From: an uncultured Spirochaetaceae bacterium
GTDB lineage: Bacteria > Spirochaetota > Spirochaetia > Sphaerochaetales > Sphaerochaetaceae
Assembly (NCBI GenBank): GCA_944392965.1
Contig: CALXYM010000002.1
Span: 186,001-250,000, forward strand
DNA: 64,000 nt
Reading direction: 5' to 3'
The notes beneath the pieces are model-generated. The model did not search any database and was not told the DNA's origin. It saw only the letters and a program-made list of their open reading frames with translations. The position numbers were made by a program, and so were the translations under genes. Positions 19,397 to 34,407 of this stretch are shown in pieces (position 1 is the first letter of the stretch; every line of letters starts with the position of its first letter).

Positions 19397-21286
19397 TTAT
19401 TGATAGTTAATTACAGCATCACACATTGCATTCCAATTGCTATCCCAATTTCTTGGAAGATTATTTTCTGCAAACGGAACATTTATCGTCTGATCAGCTG
19501 TCCAATCAACAAATACTTCATACCCCATATACCTGACAGACGAAGGAATAGTAATCTCTTTTATATTCGTACTATCTATAAAAGCAGCCATTTCAATTTC
19601 GTATAAATTATCAGGAAGAATGACTTCTTCCAGAGAAGTACAATTCGAGAAAGACCAACTACCTATTGTTCTAAGACTTGAAGGAAACTCAATTTCTTTT
19701 AAACTTTCACATCCATAAAAAGTAGAATCTTCAATTTCCTCAACACCATCCTCTATAACAACTTTTGCAAGATTCTTACAGCCAGAAAAAGTTCCTCCAC
19801 CATATTCAATATCTTTCCTTATCGTAACTTCTGTTACTCCAGTTCCATTGAAAGCTGAACTGCCTGTAGAAACATTACGCGGAAGCTCTGGTACGACAAA
19901 ATTTGAACATCCCATGAATGCGTAGGAGTTAATAAGTTCGAGATTAGCAGGGAAATTAATTTCTACAAGGTTTGTGCAATCCCTAAAACAGTCCAATGGG
20001 ATTTCTTTCAATTCATCTGAAAGGGTTACTTTCTTTAAATTTGTACATCCTTCAAATATACTTTCATATCCCAATGTTGTGACACTGCTAATATCGATTT
20101 CTTCCAACGCTGTACACCCAGAGAAGGCATTACTACCTATTTCCTTAACGCTTGAAGGAATTGTTACACTTTTAAGGCCTGTACAATCTTCAAAAGCTCC
20201 TCCTGGAATAATAGTCGTTCCTTCTGGTACAACATACGATTCAAAATAAGGATATCCTGCTAAAGCACCATTAAGGATATTCGCATCAGAGATAACTTCT
20301 TCATTCAATTCCGTAAGGTTCTCGCAACCAGAGAAAGCTGCCGGCCCGATTTCCTTTACACTTGCAGGAATTGTGAGTTTTTTCAAATTAGATTCAGCAA
20401 AAGCACGAGATCCTATTATCTCAAGTCCTTCTGGTAATACAAGCTCCTCGATTCTCAATCCTGCGAAAGCCTCACTTCCGATTTCTTTAACATTATCACC
20501 AAATGTAATCGTTCCAACACAATTTTCAAATGCATTTTCAGGTATAACGGATGAATTGATGACTATTTCCTCCAACCAATTACAATGAGAAAAAGCAGAT
20601 GAAGTAAATGAGATAATAGATTCCGGGATAATGATCTTGGTCGTCACATTATTAACCTGAGTGGGACCTTTGAATGCCATTGGGCCAATCCCTACTACAG
20701 GATAACCGTTATACTCCGTTGGAAGATTATCTATGACAGAAGGAATCTCCGCATCACTTTTAAATTCCTTTACAACATACCCTGTCATATCACGGTCAAG
20801 ATATAGAACATAATCACTTACATTTTCTTCTGGTGATGGCACCCCAGGGGTTAATAAGATATCACTATCAACACGCCCCATCCTTGCAGCTCCTCCTACA
20901 AGATCTTGAAGGACACTGATATTATCCAAACCGGTAAAATTATCATTTGATTTCGTAATCTCCTTTGTTTCATTACTTTCCGTTATCTGAATGGTTGTAT
21001 AAGAATAATCACCACTATACGTATACGGTAAAGCTTCTGTTGATCCTACAGATGGAGCATAGAAAATTACAGTATCTTGGGAAAAAGCTATATGAACATA
21101 ATCAGAGAACATTGTTCCTTGATCATCTGTAAATGTTAATAGTTCGTAGCTAGACCATGTTCCCAATAGCGGATTATATTCATAATCCTCATTCGCATTT
21201 GACGGACATGAAACAAGCAGAGTGACAATTGCAACGGCAACTAAAACAGAAAAAATCTGCTTTATAGCATGTTTTGGCTTCATCAT
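19397..21286 (-). CDS. BspA-like leucine-rich repeat surface lipoprotein
   Basis: A 629-aa predicted lipoprotein. The N-terminus has a signal peptide ending LLVSC, so lipidation at the cysteine near residue 28 is expected. Residues from about 200 to the end are tandem LRR_5 (BspA/TpLRR) repeats of about 23 residues. Examples are IPSSVKEIGSNAFSGCTALE and LPEGLEIIGSRAFAESNLKK. Such proteins are surface-exposed in Treponema and Bacteroidetes and often mediate adhesion or host contact. The ATG-ATG start follows AAGGAG. Its putative promoter contains a run of eight G residues, and its leader forms a hairpin. Confidence 0.9.
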   Translation of the reverse strand: MMKPKHAIKQIFSVLVAVAIVTLLVSCPSNANEDYEYNPLLGTWSSYELLTFTDDQGTMFSDYVHIAFSQDTVIFYAPSVGSTEALPYTYSGDYSYTTIQITESNETKEITKSNDNFTGLDNISVLQDLVGGAARMGRVDSDILLTPGVPSPEENVSDYVLYLDRDMTGYVVKEFKSDAEIPSVIDNLPTEYNGYPVVGIGPMAFKGPTQVNNVTTKIIIPESIISFTSSAFSHCNWLEEIVINSSVIPENAFENCVGTITFGDNVKEIGSEAFAGLRIEELVLPEGLEIIGSRAFAESNLKKLTIPASVKEIGPAAFSGCENLTELNEEVISDANILNGALAGYPYFESYVVPEGTTIIPGGAFEDCTGLKSVTIPSSVKEIGSNAFSGCTALEEIDISSVTTLGYESIFEGCTNLKKVTLSDELKEIPLDCFRDCTNLVEINFPANLELINSYAFMGCSNFVVPELPRNVSTGSSAFNGTGVTEVTIRKDIEYGGGTFSGCKNLAKVVIEDGVEEIEDSTFYGCESLKEIEFPSSLRTIGSWSFSNCTSLEEVILPDNLYEIEMAAFIDSTNIKEITIPSSVRYMGYEVFVDWTADQTINVPFAENNLPRNWDSNWNAMCDAVINYQ

Positions 21287-21305
21287 TAAACTCCTTTTTG
21301 CATTC

Positions 21306-21343
21306 GGGTAGTTAAAATGATGTAAATTGCCATTTCACTACCC
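21306..21343 (-). promoter_or_regulatory. Hairpin in the BspA-like gene leader
   Basis: Inverted repeat GGGTAGT/ACTACCC with an additional inner AAATG/CATTT pairing, lying between the putative promoter and the ribosome-binding site. It could protect the mRNA or control expression. There is no T-tract, so it is not a terminator. Confidence 0.45.
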
Positions 21344-21365
21344 TTTCATAGTGCTACCACATCTA

Positions 21366-21381
21366 CCCCCCCCGTTGTCAA
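21366..21381 (-). promoter_or_regulatory. -35 element followed by a G8 tract (BspA-like gene)
   Basis: On the minus strand TTGACA (21376-21381) is followed after two bases by eight consecutive G residues (21366-21373), within what would be the -35/-10 spacer. The best -10 candidate, TAGCAC, lies 19 bp from the -35 and matches consensus poorly. Loss of one or two G residues would bring it to 17-18 bp. A homopolymer here is the classic arrangement for phase-variable promoters. Confidence 0.45.
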
Positions 21382-21475
21382 TATTTTTGTACCTATGGTT
21401 TTTATTTTTCCCAAAATAGTTGAAACTCAGTTTTCTTATTCGAATTTATAATCGAAGCAAAGAACAGCCTAAAAT

Positions 21476-21706
21476 TTATGCCAGTTTATCAGGAGGGATG
21501 TTCTTGAATAGTTTCGACCTAGTTGAAGAATTCCAATAAACGACAGCTGATATCCTCTTTATATCATCATTAGCCGTATGCTTTAAATCTGCAGGATTGA
21601 TGACCCGAAATCCTTTCAGGGAGAAACTCTTGCAGGCATCAGAATATTCTTTCCTTGAAACTATATCTTTTACATCCCCTCCATACAAGAATATAAAGGT
21701 GAACAC
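21476..21706 (-). CDS. Small hypothetical protein, possible DUF4406-like fragment
   Basis: A 76-aa reading frame with a GTG start and no good ribosome-binding site. The middle part (YSDACKSFSLKGFRVINPAD) resembles the N-terminal region of DUF4406 proteins, which are related to nucleoside deoxyribosyltransferases. The rest does not follow the family. It may be a truncated remnant or not a gene. No operon partner: the BspA-like gene promoter lies downstream. Confidence 0.3.
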   Translation of the reverse strand: MFTFIFLYGGDVKDIVSRKEYSDACKSFSLKGFRVINPADLKHTANDDIKRISAVVYWNSSTRSKLFKNIPPDKLA

Positions 21707-21809
21707 CTCACTAAGTGCCCAATCATCATTGAAGGGATTCGACGAAGTGAAGGTCTCACCTATTTTTTTCCTCTTTATCTAAAGAAGGGAAAGTTGTATC
21801 CTCTCTTTT

Positions 21810-22064
21810 ATGAAAGAGTACAGATATAAGACAAGAGGAACTTGTTCATCGGAGATTTTATTCTCCCTTGATGATGAAAGAAAAATCCACGATCTGAAGT
21901 TCATCGGAGGATGTAATGGAAACCTCAAGGGCATAGGATTACTCTGTGAGGGAAAAGATGCTAAAGAAATAGCGGACCTCTTAGAGGGGAACACCTGCGG
22001 TTTCAAGAATACAAGCTGCCCTGATCAGCTTTCAAAAGCATTGAAGGAAGCACTTAACAACTAA
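21810..22064 (+). CDS. TSCPD domain-containing protein (TIGR03905 type)
   Basis: An 84-aa protein with the family hallmark NTSCPDQLSKALKEAL at the C-terminus. It also has cysteines in GTCSSEI, GGCNGNLKGI and TCGFKNTSC, which suggest metal or redox binding. The TSCPD module also occurs at the end of some ribonucleotide reductases; the stand-alone form has no established function. The start lacks a Shine-Dalgarno, and TATCCT ends 7 nt upstream, so it may be leaderless. Its end overlaps the convergent gene by 4 nt. Confidence 0.85.
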   Translation: MKEYRYKTRGTCSSEILFSLDDERKIHDLKFIGGCNGNLKGIGLLCEGKDAKEIADLLEGNTCGFKNTSCPDQLSKALKEALNN

Positions 22065-22399
22065 GTGTTCACCCCGTTTTCGGTGAGGAAGGAGACGAAA
22101 TCGTTATAGATGTCGATGTGAGCTAGTACTTCGTCGTTCTCAATGAATACAGAAAGAAGATTGAGATGGCTTATAAGCTCAGCGATATCGAACTCCTCTC
22201 CTTCCATCGCCCTCTTATGGTATTGAGCCATCAGAGGCTCTATGAAACTGTCATTATCATGTTTTTCCTCCCAGAGTGTTAAAAGATTAAGTGTTGAAGG
22301 ACGGGAGAAATAGAGTTTTATCACATCATCACTATCGCTTATGAACCTGTCGGCATAGCTTTTTAGAGAGTAATACTCATCATAATCCGGTGTATACAT
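22061..22399 (-). CDS. Hypothetical protein, 112 aa
   Basis: An acidic, leucine-rich soluble protein that I do not recognise. There is no signal peptide or membrane segment; predicted helices cover most of its length (FDIAELISHLNLLSVFIEND). It starts MYTPDYDEYYSLKSYADRFI and is convergent with, and overlaps by 4 nt, the TSCPD gene. Codon use is like its neighbours. It may be species-specific. Confidence 0.55.
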   Translation of the reverse strand: MYTPDYDEYYSLKSYADRFISDSDDVIKLYFSRPSTLNLLTLWEEKHDNDSFIEPLMAQYHKRAMEGEEFDIAELISHLNLLSVFIENDEVLAHIDIYNDFVSFLTENGVNT

Positions 22400-22504
22400 A
22401 CCATATTTGTATCAGAAAAAAGAATCTTACGGAATTCATATCTGCTCCCTTAGATAAGACAGATTCCCGACTTTCTGCATTTCTATTATATAGGAGATCA
22501 GAAT

Positions 22505-23392
22505 ATGGATGCAGAAGAGAGAGATGTAGTAATCCGATTCCTTTTCATTCCATCGTATCCAGCCAATTTATTTCTTAAGAAAGAAGAGGCGGAATACTTT
22601 ATGGAAGATACAGCAAAAGAGGTACTTGAAGAACTCAAACACATGAATCTCTGCAACGATGCTCTTTTCAAGATCGTAATGGAAAACAGTCCTGAAGCCG
22701 TTGAGTATCTAGCAAGGGGAATAACAGGAGAGGAAATGAGTATCATAAGGGTTCTCACTCAATATGAGATAAAGAATCTGGGACACTCTGTAATAATGGA
22801 TGTCCTTGCGGAGGACTCAGAGGGAAGATTCATTGATTTCGAGATGCAGAACAGCGTGGAGTCCGATCTGGCAGAGAGAATGAGAATGTATGAGAGTTCG
22901 TTCAATATTGCATTTCTTGCAAAGGGTGCCGAATATTCAAGGCTTCCGGCACTGACATCGATATGGCTCATAGCAGGCGACAGGCACGGTAGAGGAATAT
23001 CTGTGTATACATCGTATCTAAAAGATCAGGACAACTAAATCACGGACTGGACATATGCAAGGTATGAAGTAAATGTGAGCGAAGGAGACGATGAAATCGG
23101 GAGAATCATGTATAATATGAGATGCAGGGAATATGATGAGATGAATGACGATCCTCTAAAGAAAGGGGTTGGATTCGTAAAGAACACGAAGGAGGGACAA
23201 ATGGCATTTGAAAGTGATTTCGCGAGATGGGAAAAAAGAGGATTAGAAAAAGGTGTTGAGAAAGGAAGAGATGATGCAATAGGTATAGTTCTGAAAAGCG
23301 GAATGGCAACGCCAGAAGATATCGCGAAGAATTTCGGCCTCTCTCTTTCCGAAGTATATGAAATAGCAAAAAGGACCGACTCTTGCATCTAA
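22505..23392 (+). pseudogene. Rpn/PD-(D/E)XK nuclease family putative transposase, split by a stop
   Basis: Two ORFs in one frame (22505-23038 and 23075-23392) are separated by an in-frame TAA at 23036-23038. Reading through gives a continuous family protein of about 295 aa. The first half has the nuclease core: NDALFK (residues 51-56), then DVLAEDSEGRFIDFEMQ with D99 and E113-x-Q115. The second half has the family's VGFVKNTKEGQMAF segment and a charged coiled coil (KRGLEKGVEKGRDDAI). Rpn proteins promote RecA-independent recombination in E. coli. Either a nonsense mutation has inactivated it, or readthrough or two polypeptides are used. Confidence 0.75.
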
Positions 23393-23421
23393 GTAAATGT
23401 TTTAAAAACTTACGGAATATA

Positions 23422-23448
23422 AAAAGACCTCCCATAAGGAGGCCTTTT
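23422..23448. terminator. Bidirectional terminator between rpsG and the Rpn pseudogene
   Basis: A CCTCC/GGAGG stem extended by flanking A/T pairs (AAAAGACCTCC ... GGAGGCCTTTT) with runs of T on both strands. It ends the leftward rpsL-rpsG transcript and can stop the rightward Rpn transcript. Confidence 0.85.
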
Positions 23449-23467
23449 ATAGTATAGCAGTTCAGAA

Positions 23468-24327
<860 letters not shown>

Positions 24328-24381
24328 CTTTCGATACGCTCCTTAATTTGTCCCCCTCTCCTCACAAAAAAGGGAGATGTA

Positions 24382-24448
24382 CCGGCGCACAGGCACCGGC
24401 TATATCTAAAACACTGGTCAGCATGAGACTAGACGCAACGAGGAGGCC

Positions 24449-24459
<11 letters not shown>
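24382..24459 (-). promoter_or_regulatory. Hairpins between rpoC and rpsL
   Basis: Two stems on the minus strand: ACGAGGAG/CTCCTCGT (24438-24459), overlapping the rpoC stop codon, and CCGGTGC/GCGCCGG-like (24382-24399) further on. Neither has a following T-tract. They look like mRNA-processing or stability elements separating rpoC from rpsL-rpsG rather than terminators. Confidence 0.45.
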
Positions 24460-28852
<4,393 letters not shown>

Positions 28853-28861
28853 CCTCTCCTC

Positions 28862-31800
28862 CTAGAAAGTACCTTTCTCTTTCTTCGCAATCAGCTCCTC
28901 GTCACGCTCAGTGAGTGGAACCTGCTTACCTGTCTCATCGTATACGGACATGTCAAGCGCAAGTCCTCTTACTTCCTGTACGAGAACGTTGAACGCCTCA
29001 GGCATGCTGCTGGTCTTCGTAGGCTCACCTTTCACGATGGAGCCATAGATCTGGACCCTACCCTTCATATCATCACTCTTGATCGTAAGCAGCTCCTGAA
29101 GGGTGTTCGCCGCACCGTATGCCTCGAATGCCCATACCTCCATTTCTCCAAGACGCTGACCACCGAACATGGCCTTACCGCCAAGAGGCTGCTGCGTAAC
29201 CAGAGAATACGGTCCAGTAGAACGGGCATGCATCTTATCATCTACAAGGTGATGGAGCTTGAGATAATAGATGTATCCGCAGAATACATCATTGACGAAT
29301 GGAACACCTGTTCTTCCATCATAGAGCCTGATCTTTGAGTTCTTCGGAAGCCCCGCCTTGACCATCTCCGCCTCGATCTGCTCCATTGATGCAGACTGGA
29401 ATACCGGCGTCTTATACCACACGTCATTCTTTACAGCCGCCCATCCAAGCTGAGTCTCCATCAGCTGTCCGATATTCATACGGGAAGGAACGCCGAGCGG
29501 ATTAAGACATACGTCCAGCGGAGTACCATCCTCCATGTACGGCATATCCTCTTCAGGAAGAACACGGGATACAACACCCTTGTTTCCATGGCGACCTGCC
29601 ATCTTATCTCCCTGCTTAAGCTTACGCTTCGTTGCAATGAGAACCTTGATCGTGTGCTCTACACCAGGCTGGAGCTCATCCTTGTCACTCTTCTGAAGGT
29701 GCTGGATATCGATAACCGTTCCCTCTGTTCCATGTGGAACCTTGAGAGAGGAATCCCTTACCTCCTTTGCCTTCTCTCCGAAGATTGAGTTAAGGAGCTT
29801 GACTTCAGGAGTAGTATCCGCCTCGCTCTTAGGAGTTACCTTTCCAACAAGGATATGGCCAGGGCGGACATATGTACCGATACATACGATACCATCGCTA
29901 TCAAGATGCTCAAGGAGCTTCTCTGAAGTGTTTGGAATATCCTTGGTGAGTTTCTCCGGCCCAAGTTTTGTATCACGGATATCGACACTGAACTCCTTGA
30001 TGTGGATTGATGTATAGATATCCTCACGGACGACACGCTCACTGATGAGAACAGCATCCTCATAGTTATAACCGTTCCATGGTACGAAACCTACGAGAAT
30101 ATTCCTTCCAAGTGCAAGCTCACCCTTATCGGTTGCAGGACCATCTGCAAGAACGTCCCCTGCATCAACATGATCCCCGACATATACGATAGGCTTCTGA
30201 TTGAGACACGAATCCTGGTTCGTCCTCTCGAACTTATGCACTTCATATTTATCGACTTCCCCTTCGATCTCCGCTTCTTCCCTGTCTACCAGGACCTCGA
30301 TTCTCGTTGAGGAGACATATTTTACAGTTCCAGGTCTCTTCGCCTTGATAAGTACACCGGAGTCGTATGCGGCCCTCTGCTCCATACCTGTTCCAACACG
30401 TGGAGCCTCTGGGAATACGAGGGGTACAGCCTGACGCTGCATGTTCGAGCCCATGAGGGCACGGTTCGCGTCATCATGCTCAAGGAACGGAATAAGAGAT
30501 GTAGCAACGGATACTACCTGCTTTGGAGATACATCCATCCAGTCGATCTCCTCCGGACGTGCAGTACCATAATCCCCGTTTTCCCTAATGGATACCTCTT
30601 CCTCGAGGAAATGGCCACTCTCATCGATCTTTGCATTTCCCTGAGCGATCTTACACCTCTCCTCATCGTTGGCATCAAGGTATTTAACCTCGTTTGTTAC
30701 AACGCCATTGACTACCCTTCTATAAGGAGTCTCGATGAACCCGAGATCATTGATACGAGCATAGTTTGCAAGAGAGAGGATAAGTCCGATGTTAGATCCT
30801 TCAGGAGTCTCAATAGGACAGATCCTTCCGTAGTGCGTGTAGTGTACGTCACGAACCTCATAAATTGCACGGGCACTGCTTCTGGAAAGACCTCCTTTAG
30901 GTCCGAGTGCGGATACCCTTCTCTTATGAGTAAGCTCGGCAAGCGGATTTACCTGATCCATGAACTGGGAAAGCTGAGAGGAGCCGAAGAACTCCTTGAT
31001 CGCACCCACGATAGGCTTGATTGAGATGATCTCCTGCGGCTTCACAGTATCATCTGCAATGTTCATCTTCTCACGCGCCGTCTTTGCCATGCGGGAGAAA
31101 GCGTCCATGATATTATTCTGCAAAAGCTCTCCGACGGTTCTTACACGTCTATTTCCAAGGGCATCGATATCATCTTCCTTGATTCCACCTTCGCAGAAAA
31201 GTTCAAGGTTCTTAACAGTCTCAATGACATCCTCAGGGAGTAAAGAGGTGCTGGTCTTGTACTCACTTTCGTTCATGCCATAGAACTTCTTATTAAGTTT
31301 ATAACGTCCGATATTGGACAGATCGAATCCTCTGGAGTGAAGGAACATCTCCTGGAAATAGCTGATGATCCTGTTCGGATCAGGGAATGTCTTGAGGTTC
31401 TGAGGCAGTGCGTTCTTACATGCATCAACGATCTGATTGATGTACTCGTTCTGGAACTCCTCTGAATCCTCGTTTCTATAGTGTGGGCAGAGAATAGACT
31501 CCCTCTTGAGAGTCTTGATGACGGCAAGCTCAGGATTATCAATATCCTTACCGCCAGCATCTATAACCTCAACCTCTGTTATACCCATGTTATTAAGCTC
31601 TCTGAGCTCAATGGTTCCAAGCTCATCGCCTGCAGCATGAATAAGATCATCCTCGATACGGAGATCCTTATAGCAGTAGAACTTCTGATCACCATAATCC
31701 TCGGCAGTGCTGATCTTCTGACTGGAATAGAATGCGCTTACGATCTTATCACGCCTGTCGATTCCGAGAACACGAAGGAAGAATGTAACGAGGAACGGTT

Positions 31801-32458
31801 TCTTTCCGATACTTACCTGAATGATGTTGTTTACCCTCTTCTTCTCCTGATTTGAAGAGATGTCACCACTCTTTTTAGTATCAATCTTCTCGTTCTTCCT
31901 TGTCAGCGCGAACTCAACCTTTGTTCCCGCATATGGATATAAGGTTCCGTAATAAACGGAAGATGCATCCATCCTCTTACCGAGTTTGAATACGATTCCT
32001 GGGGAACGGACGATCTGGGAAACGATTACCCTCTCCGCTCCATTTATAATAAACGTTCCACGGTCAGTCATGAGAGGGAAATCACCGAAGAATATCTCCT
32101 TCTCCCTCATCTCTCCGCTTCTGAGGCTCAATGTAACCTTCGCCTTTACAGGCACACCGTAGCTTCTTCCCTTCTTCTTGCACTCGGATTCCGAATACTT
32201 GATACCGTCCATATCAACAGAATAGCCATTATAAAGGACCATCATGTCATCATTAGGACTCTTGATAGGGAATACTGTCTGGAAAATATGCTCAAGACCA
32301 TAGGCAGGATCGGGCTCAAGACCTTTTTCCAGCCTGTCCAGCTGTAAGAATTTCTTATAGGACTCAGTCTGAATCCCGATAAGATTTGGTAATGTGCAGA
32401 CCTCAGGCAATTCTGAGCCGATGTCTAATCTCTTCAAGGGTTTACCATTAGAACCCAT
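28862..32458 (-). CDS. rpoB: DNA-directed RNA polymerase subunit beta
   Basis: The 1198-aa beta subunit. The rifampicin-binding region reads [20 protein letters not shown] then [14 protein letters not shown]. The alanine in [10 protein letters not shown] replaces the leucine usual at that rpoB position, and the rest of the pocket looks canonical. C-terminal motifs such as RVLPEEDMP and [18 protein letters not shown] are present. It follows rplL after a 265-nt structured gap. Confidence 0.99.
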   Translation of the reverse strand: MGSNGKPLKRLDIGSELPEVCTLPNLIGIQTESYKKFLQLDRLEKGLEPDPAYGLEHIFQTVFPIKSPNDDMMVLYNGYSVDMDGIKYSESECKKKGRSYGVPVKAKVTLSLRSGEMREKEIFFGDFPLMTDRGTFIINGAERVIVSQIVRSPGIVFKLGKRMDASSVYYGTLYPYAGTKVEFALTRKNEKIDTKKSGDISSNQEKKRVNNIIQVSIGKKPFLVTFFLRVLGIDRRDKIVSAFYSSQKISTAEDYGDQKFYCYKDLRIEDDLIHAAGDELGTIELRELNNMGITEVEVIDAGGKDIDNPELAVIKTLKRESILCPHYRNEDSEEFQNEYINQIVDACKNALPQNLKTFPDPNRIISYFQEMFLHSRGFDLSNIGRYKLNKKFYGMNESEYKTSTSLLPEDVIETVKNLELFCEGGIKEDDIDALGNRRVRTVGELLQNNIMDAFSRMAKTAREKMNIADDTVKPQEIISIKPIVGAIKEFFGSSQLSQFMDQVNPLAELTHKRRVSALGPKGGLSRSSARAIYEVRDVHYTHYGRICPIETPEGSNIGLILSLANYARINDLGFIETPYRRVVNGVVTNEVKYLDANDEERCKIAQGNAKIDESGHFLEEEVSIRENGDYGTARPEEIDWMDVSPKQVVSVATSLIPFLEHDDANRALMGSNMQRQAVPLVFPEAPRVGTGMEQRAAYDSGVLIKAKRPGTVKYVSSTRIEVLVDREEAEIEGEVDKYEVHKFERTNQDSCLNQKPIVYVGDHVDAGDVLADGPATDKGELALGRNILVGFVPWNGYNYEDAVLISERVVREDIYTSIHIKEFSVDIRDTKLGPEKLTKDIPNTSEKLLEHLDSDGIVCIGTYVRPGHILVGKVTPKSEADTTPEVKLLNSIFGEKAKEVRDSSLKVPHGTEGTVIDIQHLQKSDKDELQPGVEHTIKVLIATKRKLKQGDKMAGRHGNKGVVSRVLPEEDMPYMEDGTPLDVCLNPLGVPSRMNIGQLMETQLGWAAVKNDVWYKTPVFQSASMEQIEAEMVKAGLPKNSKIRLYDGRTGVPFVNDVFCGYIYYLKLHHLVDDKMHARSTGPYSLVTQQPLGGKAMFGGQRLGEMEVWAFEAYGAANTLQELLTIKSDDMKGRVQIYGSIVKGEPTKTSSMPEAFNVLVQEVRGLALDMSVYDETGKQVPLTERDEELIAKKEKGTF

Positions 32459-32723
32459 TCTGTACCTCCATAGGATGGGAAGACCCCATCTTGTTCAGCA
32501 CCGAAGTACTAATTACATATCTCTCCATCCGCTCAGACTGAGAGGAAATGGAGTTTCCAGTACCTTGTACTGGTCTATTCCCGCCACTGCGGGCATCACT
32601 TCCCCGATTTCCGGGTAGGGAATTCCTTCCAAAAAACGATGTCTTAAATAGACACGTTATGCCATCGGGGTCTCCGATGGCATATTCCCGGGACATTTGT
32701 CCCAGGATAAAAGATGTAAAAGC
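32459..32723 (-). promoter_or_regulatory. Structured rplL-rpoB intercistronic region
   Basis: Gene-free and dense in inverted repeats on the minus strand. It has GGGACA/TGTCCC (32686-32707), a 10-bp ATGCCATCGG/CCGATGGCAT stem (32659-32683) and a weak TGTCT/AGACA hairpin followed by CG and six T residues (32631-32654). Closer to rpoB are CCCGC/GCGGG and CCAGTAC/GTACTGG. In E. coli this gap holds an attenuator and an RNase III site that lower rpoBC output relative to rplJL. The layout here is consistent with the same role by convergent means. Confidence 0.6.
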
Positions 32724-33107
32724 TTAGTTAGCAGCAACAACTTCAACTACGCAGCCAGCAGCCTCGAGCTTCTCCTTGATGGATGCAGCCTCTTCCTTGC
32801 TAGCTCCTTCCTTAAGAACACCACCGTTCTCGCAGAGGTCCTTAGCTTCCTTAAGTCCAAGACCAGTAACACCGCGAACTTCCTTGATACAAGCGATCTT
32901 CTTAGCAGCGTCAACACTCTTGAGTGTTACGTTGAATTCTGTTGGCTCTTCTGCAGCAGCCTCAGCAGGAGCAGCACCACCAGCAACAGCAACAGCAGCA
33001 GCGGCAGCCTGTACACCAAACTTCTCTTCCATCATCTTAATGAGATCGGAAACTTCCATTACAGTCATGTTCGCAATGGACTCTAGGATTTCTTCTTTTG
33101 TAGCCAT
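32724..33107 (-). CDS. rplL: 50S ribosomal protein L7/L12
   Basis: L7/L12 (127 aa) is the multicopy stalk protein that recruits translation GTPases. It has an N-terminal dimerisation helix region, an Ala-rich hinge (about residues 35-55, [20 protein letters not shown]) and the conserved C-terminal [20 protein letters not shown]. It is separated from rplJ by a hairpin-bearing 63-nt gap. Confidence 0.97.
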   Translation of the reverse strand: MATKEEILESIANMTVMEVSDLIKMMEEKFGVQAAAAAVAVAGGAAPAEAAAEEPTEFNVTLKSVDAAKKIACIKEVRGVTGLGLKEAKDLCENGGVLKEGASKEEAASIKEKLEAAGCVVEVVAAN

Positions 33108-33130
33108 ATTATCTACTCCTTATTATTTTA

Positions 33131-33164
33131 ACGGTTTAGCAGGTTACTTGTAGACTAAAACCGT
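33131..33164 (-). promoter_or_regulatory. Hairpin between rplJ and rplL
   Basis: ACGGTTTTAG pairs with CTAAACCGT (one bulge) in the 63-nt rplJ-rplL gap. It may stabilise the rplL message, which must be translated several-fold more often than rplJ. There is no T-tract directly after it. Confidence 0.45.
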
Positions 33165-33170
33165 ATATTT

Positions 33171-33701
33171 TTAGTTTTCTGAAGCGGCCTCTGCCACTCC
33201 ACCCTTTGACTCCACATAAGCAAGCAGTGTAGCTGCGAGCTTCTGCACCGGTGCCTTCATCGTACCCATGAGAGATGCGATGAGTTCGAGCTTCGTTGGA
33301 AGCTTTGAAAGTGCCTCAATCTGAGCAGGAGTCATCAGCTCACCGTCAACCAGAGCACCCTTGATCTGGAGCTTACCGTTGTCCTTAGCAGCTTCAAAGA
33401 GCTTCTTTGCAACAACATTGGCAGTATCTCCTTTTGCAAGAGCAACAGCCGTTGGTCCGATCATCTGCTCCTCAGCACCACTCTTATCGAGATTCTTCAG
33501 AGCGATCTTTGCATAGCGGTTCTTTACAACACGGTATGCGGCATCATCCTGGCGAAGAGCCTTTCTGATGTCTGTGATCTGTGCAACTGTCAGGCCTCTA
33601 TAATCGGTGAAGATAAAGCTGTTATACCCTCCAAATTCATCCTGAAGAGCCTTTACAGCATCCTCTTTAGCCTGGGTAATTCTTGTCTTGTAATCTTCCA
33701 T
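33171..33701 (-). CDS. rplJ: 50S ribosomal protein L10
   Basis: L10 (176 aa) anchors L7/L12 dimers to the ribosome. The N-terminal domain contains FTDYRGLTVAQITDIRKALR, and the C-terminal helix that binds L7/L12 ends VQKLAATLLAYVESKGG. Only 9 nt separate it from rplA. There is therefore no room for the usual L10-binding leader in front of rplJ, and regulation probably acts from the rplK leader. Confidence 0.96.
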   Translation of the reverse strand: MEDYKTRITQAKEDAVKALQDEFGGYNSFIFTDYRGLTVAQITDIRKALRQDDAAYRVVKNRYAKIALKNLDKSGAEEQMIGPTAVALAKGDTANVVAKKLFEAAKDNGKLQIKGALVDGELMTPAQIEALSKLPTKLELIASLMGTMKAPVQKLAATLLAYVESKGGVAEAASEN

Positions 33702-33710
33702 TTTCTACTC

Positions 33711-34406
33711 CTAGTTATTGCTGGATGCCAGAACATCCTTAACATCGACATGGACACCAGGGCCCATTGTGGAAGAGACTGCTACAGAGAGTACGAAATC
33801 ACCCTTAGCATCACTTGGCTTCTTGCGCATGATCTCCTCGACCGTTACGCGGGCATTCTCTACGATCTGCTCTTTCTCCATGCTTACCTTGCCAATAGCC
33901 ATATGGACAACACCCGTCTTATCGGAGCGGAACTCCACACGACCCTTGTTAAGCTCTGCAAGAGCCTCCTTAATGTCGTTAGTTACGGTGTGTGTCTTCG
34001 GGTTTGGCATAAGTCCACGACGTCCGAGGATCGGTCCAAGCCTACCAACATCCTTCATCATGTCAGGAGTTGCAACCGCAACATCGAAATCAAGCCAACC
34101 ACCTCTGACCTTCTCGATGAGATCGTTATCTCCGACATATGCAGCACCTGCGTCAAGTGCCTCCTGAGCCTTCTCACCCTTTGCGAATACGAGAATCTTC
34201 TTCTGAGCTGAGAACTGGTTTGGAAGAACTACAGTATCTCTAACGGACTGACTCTTCTTAAGAGAGAGCTTTACGGAAACCTCGACAGTCTCTGGGAACT
34301 TTGCGAAAGAAAGCTCCTTAACGAGAGCTACAGCCTCATCAAGAGAATATGCCTTGGTCCTGTCAATCTTTTTTACAGCTTCCTGATATTTCTTACCTCT
34401 TTTCAT
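33711..34406 (-). CDS. rplA: 50S ribosomal protein L1
   Basis: L1 (231 aa) forms the mobile stalk that escorts E-site tRNA and is the known repressor of L11 operons. The diagnostic [20 protein letters not shown] is present. It follows rplK with a 1-nt gap, so the two are likely coupled translationally. A candidate L1-binding leader lies upstream of rplK. Confidence 0.97.
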   Translation of the reverse strand: MKRGKKYQEAVKKIDRTKAYSLDEAVALVKELSFAKFPETVEVSVKLSLKKSQSVRDTVVLPNQFSAQKKILVFAKGEKAQEALDAGAAYVGDNDLIEKVRGGWLDFDVAVATPDMMKDVGRLGPILGRRGLMPNPKTHTVTNDIKEALAELNKGRVEFRSDKTGVVHMAIGKVSMEKEQIVENARVTVEEIMRKKPSDAKGDFVLSVAVSSTMGPGVHVDVKDVLASSNN

Positions 34407-34407
34407 C

